A DNA stretch of 15,567 nucleotides, taken from Anaerolineae bacterium. GTDB taxonomy: Bacteria > Chloroflexota > Anaerolineae > B4-G1 > SLSP01. The notes under the pieces were generated by a model. That model was not told the origin of the DNA. It did no database searches and saw nothing but the letters and a program-made list of their open reading frames with translations. Positions 8,815-13,884 of this stretch are shown in pieces (the first letter of the stretch is position 1; every line of letters starts with the position of its first letter). A program made the position numbers and the translations under genes. Location: positions 1-15,567 of the forward strand of contig JAFGSL010000699.1 of NCBI GenBank assembly GCA_016934645.1, written 5' to 3'.

Positions 8815-8897
8815 TACTGACCCGAACGTATTTTGCTGAACTTCCTACACCTATAACGGCAGCGGAATGGCTATAGTTTTTCATGTTCAGGTCAGTA
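8815..8897 (-). promoter_or_regulatory. Structured 5' leader of the BTAD operon
   Basis: In the minus-strand transcript UACUGACCUGAAC (8897-8885) pairs with GUUCGGGUCAGUA (8827-8815) over 13 bp, with a single U-G wobble. On the plus strand the same position would be an A-C mismatch. Inside lies a 7-bp stem (CUAUAGC, 8876-8870, with GUUAUAG, 8857-8851) around a 12-nt loop. The first arm begins at the predicted transcription start. No known riboswitch class is recognised. Confidence 0.5.
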
Positions 8898-8902
8898 GCA
8901 CA

Positions 8903-8931
8903 ATTATAGCGCATCCAGTGAGTAAAAACAA
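8903..8931 (-). promoter_or_regulatory. Sigma-70-type promoter of the BTAD/cyclase operon
   Basis: On the minus strand TTGTTT (8931-8926) and the consensus TATAAT (8908-8903) are separated by 17 nt. The predicted start near 8896 gives a leader of about 115 nt. The -35 overlaps a small inverted repeat, AAAAAC (8924-8929) with GTTTTT (8934-8939), a possible binding site lying next to the divergent promoter's repeats. Confidence 0.72.
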
Positions 8932-8947
8932 GCGTTTTTTGAGGGTC

Positions 8948-8981
8948 TCATGACGTTTTCATGATAGTCGTGTGCTATACT
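8948..8981 (+). promoter_or_regulatory. Extended -10 promoter with 11-bp-phased repeats, copy 1
   Basis: TATACT (8976-8981) is preceded by TGC, forming an extended -10. Nothing resembling a -35 lies 16-18 nt upstream (ACGTTT at 8953-8958). Instead TCATGAC (8948) and TCATGAT (8959) repeat at an 11-bp step over that position, a layout typical of SARP/BTAD-activated promoters. Positions 8950-8978 are identical to 13150-13178 in the second cassette. Confidence 0.6.
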
Positions 8982-9061
8982 GAAACCATAACGTGTGAGG
9001 CAGGTGATGAATGGAAGAGCGACCCGTGGATTACTTCTCTATATTTGCTGCGGATATGGCG
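8950..9061 (+). repeat. Duplicated promoter plus small-ORF cassette, copy 1
   Basis: Three blocks match the cassette at 13150-13262. The promoter block 8950-8978 is identical over 29 bp. The ribosome-binding block GAGGCAGGTGATG (8997-9009) is identical over 13 bp. The start of the small ORF, 9011-9039, is identical over 29 bp, and 9042-9061 over 20 bp. The DNA between the promoter and the ribosome-binding block has diverged, so the functional blocks appear to be under selection. Confidence 0.85.
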
Positions 9062-9187
9062 CATGGGGTCTGCCGAAGGGGCCGACTGGTGGGTTCGCTC
9101 GAGGATGCCCGCACACACGAGTTGTGCAGCTTTGGCATTGTAGATGCGCTGATCGCATTCTTGATCAGGCTGATGGACTTTTTATGA
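9011..9187 (+). CDS. Conserved 58-residue small protein, copy 1 (frameshifted middle)
   Basis: A 58-codon ORF too short for most gene finders. Its first ten residues (MEERPVDYFS) equal those of the ORF at 13213-13389, and its end (SLEDARTHELCSFG then a hydrophobic tail) aligns with SLEDPQTGERRGFG of that copy. Between them the frames differ: an extra base near 9040-9041 moves the conserved YLLRIWR peptide into the next frame, and a second indel before about 9095 restores the original frame. Ribosome-binding sequence GAGGCAGGTG lies 4-10 nt upstream. The TGA at 9185-9187 touches the Shine-Dalgarno of the next gene, pointing to translational coupling. The function is unknown. It may be a decaying copy or contain two sequencing errors. 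Confidence 0.6.
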   Translation: MEERPVDYFSIFAADMAHGVCRRGRLVGSLEDARTHELCSFGIVDALIAFLIRLMDFL

Positions 9188-9200
9188 AGGGAGGATGGCA

Positions 9201-12200
9201 ATGATGTTCCATACCCGTCTGTCACGTAGATCGGCGAGCGCAAGCCGTGTTGGTCATCGGCTCAGTCCCTCAATCGTGCTTCTGCTGCTTTTCACCTTAC
9301 TGCCTACTGCAGAAATAGGGAGCATCAACCAGCCACGCCTTGCACTGGCTGAAGGCGTGACAATGCTTGCCGACCCGTTCGCTGGTGAGATGCCGGAGAC
9401 GTCTGATGATCCGCGCGACACGATGAAGGCTGGAGAAACTGGTGTCGAACGTGCTGCCAGTATGGCGGTTCCTGTGGCCAACTTCTCCGCCGATCCAACG
9501 AGTGGTTCGATCTCCTTGCCGGTGCAGTTTACCGATGAGTCAACTAATGACCCCACCGGTTGGGCTTGGTACTTTGGCGACGAGCGGTTTACCGGATCCT
9601 GGACACAGTTGACCGCCAGCGCCCCCTGGTCGTCAAGAAGCAATCATACCAGCGTGGTACTGCCTGACGGTAATATCGTGCTGATGGGGGGCTATGACGG
9701 TGATTATCGCAACGATGTGTGGCGTTCTTTGGATCAAGGTGCGACGTGGACACAAATGACCGCCAGTGCCGCATGGACACCGCGATATGGCCACAACACC
9801 GTAGCACTGCCTGACGGGAGCATCGTGCTGATGGGCGGTAGGGGAGAAGACATAAGGTATAACGACGTGTGGCGTTCCACGGATCAGGGCGCGACGTGGA
9901 CGCAAATAGCTTTCGGTGCCCGGTGGTCGCCACGCCGATACCATACCAGCGTTGTGCTGCCTGACGGCGATATTGTGCTGATGGGCGGAGTTGGGTACAA
10001 CATCGCACTCTATAACGACGTGTGGTGCTCCACGGATCAAGGGGCAACGTGGACGCAGATGACCGCCAGTGCTGCGTGGTCGCCGCGAGGTAACCACAGC
10101 ACCGTGATGCTGTCCGATGGGAGCATAATGCTGATAGGCGGTCAGCGGTACAATGGCGTCGCTTTTAATGACGTGTGGCGCTCCACGGACCAGGGCGCGA
10201 CCTGGATGCAGATGACCGCCAGCGCCGCGTGGTCGCCAAGATCAAGCCATTCCAGCGTGGTGCTTCCTGACGACAGCATTGTGTTGATGGGAGGGTACGA
10301 CAACGGCTACCGCAACGACATCTGGCGCTCGACGGACAAAGGGGCGACGTGGACGCAGCTGACCTATATCGCCCTTTGGCCAGGAAGATGCGCTCACGCT
10401 AGCGTATCACTGCCAGATGGCAGCATAGTGCTGATGGGAGGGTATGATGGCAGTCACCATTGGAACGACGTATGGCGGTTGGAGACGTCCGGTTCGACAG
10501 AACAACACCCGGCGCACACCTATGGTCCTGGGGTCTACCAGGTGGCGCTGCAGGCGTACAACACCGACGGTTATAGCAGCATGCGCAGACCTGGCTACAT
10601 CAATGTCTCCTTAGCTGATTTTATGGGTAATCCCACCAGCGGCCTGGCGCCGCTCGACGTGCAGTTCACCGACCAATCCATCAACAACCCGACCGGCTGG
10701 GCCTGGTATTTTGGCGACGAGACGTTCGATGAACCGTGGCTCCAGATGAACGAAGGTGCTGCTTGGTCTGCACGTCATGGTCACAGCAGCGTGACGCTTC
10801 CTGATGGCAGCATTGTGCTCATGAGTGGTTACGGTGGTGGTTGGAAAAGCGATGTGTGGCGGTCGGTAGATCAGGGTGCAACCTGGACGCAGATGACGGA
10901 TAGCGTCCTTACAAGATCTGATTTCAGCAGTGTGGCGCTTTCCGACGGCAGTATCGTCTTAATGGGGGGACAAAGCGGTTCCGTTTCTATGAGTGATGTG
11001 TGGCGATCGACGGATCAAGGTGCCACATGGACCCAGATGACGGCCCTTGCTGAATGGCAAGGACGGCAGTGGCACAGTAGCGTTGCTCTACCGGATGGCA
11101 GTATCGTCTTGATGGGCGGTCGCCACGAATCTATTGAACCAGCTATTCTAAACGACGTGTGGCGCTCCACGGATCAGGGTGCAACGTGGACGCAGATGAC
11201 GGCCAACGTTGCGACGTGGCCAGTAGGGGAAAACACCAGCGTGACGCTTCCCGACGGCAGCATCGTGTTGATAAACAGGCGATACGTGTGGCGCTCTACG
11301 GATCAGGGCGCGACCTGGACACAGATGAGCCAAGATGCTGGGTGGACGATCAGGTATGGTCATACCAGCGTGGCGCTGCCCGACGGGAGCATTGTGCTGA
11401 TGGGGGGCAACGACGGCAGTTATCTGAATGATGTGTGGCGGTCGACCGATCAGGGTGCGACGTGGACGCAGATGACTGCCAGTGCTGAGTGGTCGCCAAG
11501 ACGGAGCCACGCCAGCGTGGCGCTTCCCGATGGCAGCATCGCGCTGATGGGGGGCTATGACGGCAGCGATTGGGACGATGTATGGCGGTCGACGGATCAG
11601 GGAGCGACGTGGACGCAGTTGACGACCAGCGTGGCGTGGACAGCAAGACGGAGCCACGCCAGCGTGGTGCTGCCGGACGATAAGAACATTGTGATGATGG
11701 GAGGGTACGACGGGAGCCAAACCAACGACGTGTGGCGCTCTAATGACAGAGGTACGACGTGGATACGGGCGGCCGCTAGCGCGGAGTGGACACCAAGAGA
11801 CTCCCACAGCGCTGTTGCGCTACCTGATAAGAGTATTGTGCTAATGGGGGGCTATGATGGTGATTGTCGGAACGATGTGTGGCGGTCGACGGATCAGGGC
11901 GCGACTTGGACGCAGATGACCGAAGATGCCGGGTGGACAGCCAGATATGGTCATACCAGTGTCGTTCTACCGGATAGCAGTATCGTGCTAATGGGCGGAA
12001 ATGATGGCGACTATCGGAACGACGTCTGGCGCTCAACGGATCGAGGCGCTACCTGGACACAACTGACCAACAACGCTGGCTGGTCGCCAAGATGGGATCA
12101 CGCCAGCGTCGCGCTACCTGACGGCGGTATCGTGTTGATGGGTGGTTGGGACGGTAGCCTCAGGAATGATGTGTGGTGGTCCATAGACCAGGGTGCCTCC

Positions 12201-12944
12201 TGGACGCAGATGGCTGCCAGTGCCGAATGGACGCCACGACAAGCGCACACCGGTGTGTCGCTGCCTGACGGCAGTATCATAATGATGGGGGGACGCTACG
12301 TTTACAGCGCAGCGAACGATGTGTGGCGGTCCACAGATCGAGGCTTGACGTGGACGGAGATCAGCCCCAGTGTTGAGTGGATGCCGAGAGGCAGTCACAG
12401 TAGCGTCATCATGCACAACGGCGATATTGTCGTGATGGGCGGTGTGGACGGCAATACGTACAGACATAACGTCTGGCGACTGGAGACCGCTGGTTCGACG
12501 GAACAGTACCCGGCACACACCTACACCGAGTCTGGGAGTTATCAGGTGGCATTGCAGGCTTATAGTGCTTACAATACTGATAGTACGAGGAAAGTAGCGT
12601 ACATTGACGTAACTATGCCTGAAGCCCCTTCATTCACCAGTCCAGACAGTACGACGTTAACGGTGGGCACAATGGGCTCCTTCACGGTGATCGCGACGGG
12701 GGTACCGACGCCGACGATCAGTGCGACGGGCGCTTTGCCCGGCGTCGTCGTCTTTAGCCCCGGCGACGATGGCACGGCGACACTGGCGGGGACGCCGGTG
12801 GATGGTTCAACGGGCACATTCCCACTGACATTCACAGCAAGTAACGGCATCCTGCCGGATGCTTCGCAGATCTTCACGTTGACGGTCAAAGCCGTGCAGG
12901 CGGAGTATCCGGTTTTTCTGCCCCTGGTGCTCCGGGGGCATTAA
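9201..12944 (+). CDS. Exported PKD/Kelch-repeat surface protein
   Basis: 1247 residues from ATG 9201, chosen because AAGGGAGG (9187-9194) lies 6 nt upstream; the frame also has an ATG at 9195 with no spacing. A signal peptide spans about 1-47, with an Arg-rich start, hydrophobic SIVLLLLFTLLP and a possible ALA cleavage site. PKD domain 1 begins near residue 92 and stops at WYFGDE. Six Kelch-like units follow (134-429), then the rest of the PKD domain, STEQHPAHTY (432-469). PKD domain 2 (from 471) is split the same way by twelve units (513-1096) and closes with STEQYPAHTY to about 1136. A putative-Ig domain (He_PIG type, about 1140-1234) leads to the C-terminal motif VFLPLVLRGH. Probably a secreted or surface-bound adhesive or glycan-binding protein. 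No enzyme motif is seen. It is coupled to the small ORF upstream. Confidence 0.85.
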   Translation: MMFHTRLSRRSASASRVGHRLSPSIVLLLLFTLLPTAEIGSINQPRLALAEGVTMLADPFAGEMPETSDDPRDTMKAGETGVERAASMAVPVANFSADPTSGSISLPVQFTDESTNDPTGWAWYFGDERFTGSWTQLTASAPWSSRSNHTSVVLPDGNIVLMGGYDGDYRNDVWRSLDQGATWTQMTASAAWTPRYGHNTVALPDGSIVLMGGRGEDIRYNDVWRSTDQGATWTQIAFGARWSPRRYHTSVVLPDGDIVLMGGVGYNIALYNDVWCSTDQGATWTQMTASAAWSPRGNHSTVMLSDGSIMLIGGQRYNGVAFNDVWRSTDQGATWMQMTASAAWSPRSSHSSVVLPDDSIVLMGGYDNGYRNDIWRSTDKGATWTQLTYIALWPGRCAHASVSLPDGSIVLMGGYDGSHHWNDVWRLETSGSTEQHPAHTYGPGVYQVALQAYNTDGYSSMRRPGYINVSLADFMGNPTSGLAPLDVQFTDQSINNPTGWAWYFGDETFDEPWLQMNEGAAWSARHGHSSVTLPDGSIVLMSGYGGGWKSDVWRSVDQGATWTQMTDSVLTRSDFSSVALSDGSIVLMGGQSGSVSMSDVWRSTDQGATWTQMTALAEWQGRQWHSSVALPDGSIVLMGGRHESIEPAILNDVWRSTDQGATWTQMTANVATWPVGENTSVTLPDGSIVLINRRYVWRSTDQGATWTQMSQDAGWTIRYGHTSVALPDGSIVLMGGNDGSYLNDVWRSTDQGATWTQMTASAEWSPRRSHASVALPDGSIALMGGYDGSDWDDVWRSTDQGATWTQLTTSVAWTARRSHASVVLPDDKNIVMMGGYDGSQTNDVWRSNDRGTTWIRAAASAEWTPRDSHSAVALPDKSIVLMGGYDGDCRNDVWRSTDQGATWTQMTEDAGWTARYGHTSVVLPDSSIVLMGGNDGDYRNDVWRSTDRGATWTQLTNNAGWSPRWDHASVALPDGGIVLMGGWDGSLRNDVWWSIDQGASWTQMAASAEWTPRQAHTGVSLPDGSIIMMGGRYVYSAANDVWRSTDRGLTWTEISPSVEWMPRGSHSSVIMHNGDIVVMGGVDGNTYRHNVWRLETAGSTEQYPAHTYTESGSYQVALQAYSAYNTDSTRKVAYIDVTMPEAPSFTSPDSTTLTVGTMGSFTVIATGVPTPTISATGALPGVVVFSPGDDGTATLAGTPVDGSTGTFPLTFTASNGILPDASQIFTLTVKAVQAEYPVFLPLVLRGH
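9600..10490 (+). repeat. Six Kelch-like repeat units nested in PKD domain 1
   Basis: Six units of about 50 codons, each of the form WTQMTASAAWSPR-x2-H-SVVLPDGSIVLMGG-NDVWRSTDQGAT. Six is the normal blade number of a closed Kelch propeller. The repetition is visible in DNA as well as protein, with frequent near-identical stretches around GTGTGGCG and GATCAGGG. The block sits between the FGDE and STEQ motifs that adjoin in an ordinary PKD domain. Confidence 0.85.
10737..12491 (+). repeat. Twelve Kelch-like repeat units nested in PKD domain 2
   Basis: Twelve units of the same type as the first block, enough for two six-bladed propellers. Unit 2 (near 10890-11030) lacks part of the AW-PR segment, and unit 4 (near 11184-11310) is short, lacking the GG-NDV segment before VWRS. 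The others keep the full pattern. The last unit ends WRLETAG, matching WRLETSG at the end of block one. Confidence 0.85.
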
Positions 12945-13025
12945 CGATTATGAAAACATTCACCTCAATGGGCAGATAGTGCACACTGGTGCTACCGGAT
13001 CAGCCCTGGCAACGCTTATGTAATC

Positions 13026-13116
13026 TCAGTAGATCACAAAATGCTCTGAGGGGATCGCCAGATCCCCGTTCTGGTCTGGATCGCCGATCCAGACCAAGCA
13101 AAAGACGATCTACTGA
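13026..13116. repeat. Palindromic element that can fold as a three-way junction
   Basis: An outer perfect 10-bp stem (TCAGTAGATC 13026-13035 with GATCTACTGA 13107-13116) encloses two perfect hairpins. One is GGGGATC (13050-13056) with GATCCCC (13061-13067), loop GCCA. The other is TGGTCTGGATC (13072-13082) with GATCCAGACCA (13086-13096), loop GCC. Both hairpins share GGATCGCC, and six GATC sites fall within 91 bp. It starts 82 nt after the PKD/Kelch gene and has no T run, so it is not a standard terminator. It could be a REP-like or MITE-like element, a structured 3' end, or a small RNA. The rest of 12945-13136 shows no gene. Confidence 0.7.
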
Positions 13117-13136
13117 ATCTACCGCTTTTGAGAGTT

Positions 13137-13181
13137 TCATAGCGTTCTTATGACGTTTTCATGATAGTCGTGTGCTATGCT
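13137..13181 (+). promoter_or_regulatory. Extended -10 promoter with 11-bp-phased repeats, copy 2
   Basis: TATGCT (13176-13181) preceded by TGC forms an extended -10. No good -35 is present. Three units step by exactly 11 bp upstream: TCATAGCGTTC at 13137, TTATGACGTTT at 13148 and TCATGATAGTC at 13159. Positions 13150-13178 are identical to copy 1 at 8950-8978. This is the best-preserved version of the putative activator site. Confidence 0.6.
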
Positions 13182-13262
13182 GGAAAAATCCATACTTGAG
13201 GCAGGTGATGCGATGGAAGAGCGACCCGTGGATTACTTCTCCTATTTGCTGCGGATATGGCG
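13150..13262 (+). repeat. Duplicated promoter plus small-ORF cassette, copy 2
   Basis: Second copy of the cassette at 8950-9061. It shares the promoter block (13150-13178), the ribosome-binding block (13198-13210) and the first codons of the small ORF (13213-13241 and 13243-13262), with unrelated DNA between the promoter and ribosome-binding blocks. Confidence 0.85.
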
Positions 13263-13389
13263 TACTGGGAAGAATAGCGCGTGGCGGGCAAGTTTGGAGG
13301 ATCCGCAGACGGGGGAACGGCGGGGTTTTGGGAGTTTCGAGGCGTTGTGGGCGTTCTTGCTGACGCGTATGAAGCAGATAGAAAGGTAG
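13213..13389 (+). CDS. Conserved 58-residue small protein, copy 2 (intact)
   Basis: 58 residues with no signal peptide and no membrane segment. The layout is MEERPVDYFSYLLRIWR, a variable Gly/Asn/Ser stretch, then WRASLEDPQTGERRGFGSF and a C-terminal helix EALWAFLLTRM. From memory, short unannotated Chloroflexota proteins share the WRASLE-P-TGER-GF pattern; no function is known to me. ATG 13213 is preferred over the in-frame ATG 13177: the latter lies inside the -10 element and so cannot be in a transcript from that promoter, while 13213 has AGGTG 5 nt upstream and matches copy 1. The TAG stop (13387-13389) overlaps the AGGTAGG ribosome-binding site of the next gene, so the pair is probably translationally coupled. 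Confidence 0.75.
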   Translation: MEERPVDYFSYLLRIWRTGKNSAWRASLEDPQTGERRGFGSFEALWAFLLTRMKQIER

Positions 13390-13395
13390 GCGACA

Positions 13396-13884
13396 ATGAA
13401 AACTCGGAAGAAGGGGATGTTCTGTTTAGTCGTGTTACTGAGTGAGCTACTTGTTCTGGCGGTCACACGCACGCAGGCTGAGGCACCCGCTAATTTTGCT
13501 CAGGCTGCGCCGCTTGATTATGCCATAGCTTATCAGCAGCCGGTATTACCAGTGTCCGCATATCCTGCACCTGTTATGGTTGATGGAGCCAGCCTTGAGG
13601 TTGCGGCCCCCTCCTCTGCACTCGACGTGGGGGCGACTTTCATCGTCATGGTTACTCTCGTCGACGCGCCTGATCGCCTAAGTGCCTACCAATATAGCGT
13701 GTCCTACGACCCTCAAATTGTGGGCTTCTTCGGTATTTCCGCGGGGCCTTATCTCTCTGGCACGGAGCGCTATACGGTTTGCCCTGATCCGGTTGAGAAG
13801 AATCTGTCGTACGACGAGGCGATCGTCCACGCTGCTTGCGCCTCGACAGGGGATTCACCCGGACCGGCTGGGGGGGTATCTTGA
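13396..13884 (+). CDS. Exported cohesin-like protein, N-terminal fragment (frameshifted)
   Basis: 162 codons to a premature TGA. Residues 1-30 are a signal peptide (Lys/Arg start, hydrophobic MFCLVVLLSELLVLAV, AEA cleavage region). From about 60 a cohesin-type domain begins: LDVGATFIVMVTLVDAP, SAYQYSVSYDPQIV, a GPYLSGTERY turn and ASTGDSPGPAG. The fold needs the strand GILSHLEFRALARGETALIL to finish, and that lies in the next frame, immediately after the run of seven G at 13870-13876. Eight G would restore a single reading frame. AGGTAGG (13384-13390) fixes the start at 13396, just after the small ORF. The gene is thus a pseudogene, a phase-variable or slippage-expressed gene, or carries a sequencing error. 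Confidence 0.8.
   Translation: MKTRKKGMFCLVVLLSELLVLAVTRTQAEAPANFAQAAPLDYAIAYQQPVLPVSAYPAPVMVDGASLEVAAPSSALDVGATFIVMVTLVDAPDRLSAYQYSVSYDPQIVGFFGISAGPYLSGTERYTVCPDPVEKNLSYDEAIVHAACASTGDSPGPAGGVS

Noticed and set aside
8924..8940. AAAAAC-AAGC-GTTTTTT as an intrinsic terminator
   Set aside because: The stem is only six mostly A-T pairs, no gene on the plus strand ends upstream, and it overlaps the -35 of the BTAD promoter.
8961..9143. A 60-codon frame containing YLLRIWR as the true first small ORF
   Set aside because: Its start overlaps the promoter and its tail lacks the SLED homology; it only captures the frameshifted middle of the 9011-9187 ORF.
11148..11807. A 219-codon open frame on the minus strand, and similar ones at 9589-10097
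   Set aside because: They lie antisense to the Kelch repeats, repeat with the same period, are rich in Arg/His/Pro and have no family resemblance; they are by-products of repetitive coding.
9600..12491. Regular repeats that could be mistaken for a CRISPR array
   Set aside because: The period is about 150 bp, all units are in frame and encode Kelch-like blades; there are no short identical repeats with unique spacers and no cas genes.
13177..13212. Upstream ATG 13177 as start of the second small ORF (70 codons)
   Set aside because: It lies inside the conserved -10 element, has no ribosome-binding site, and the extra residues have no counterpart in copy 1.
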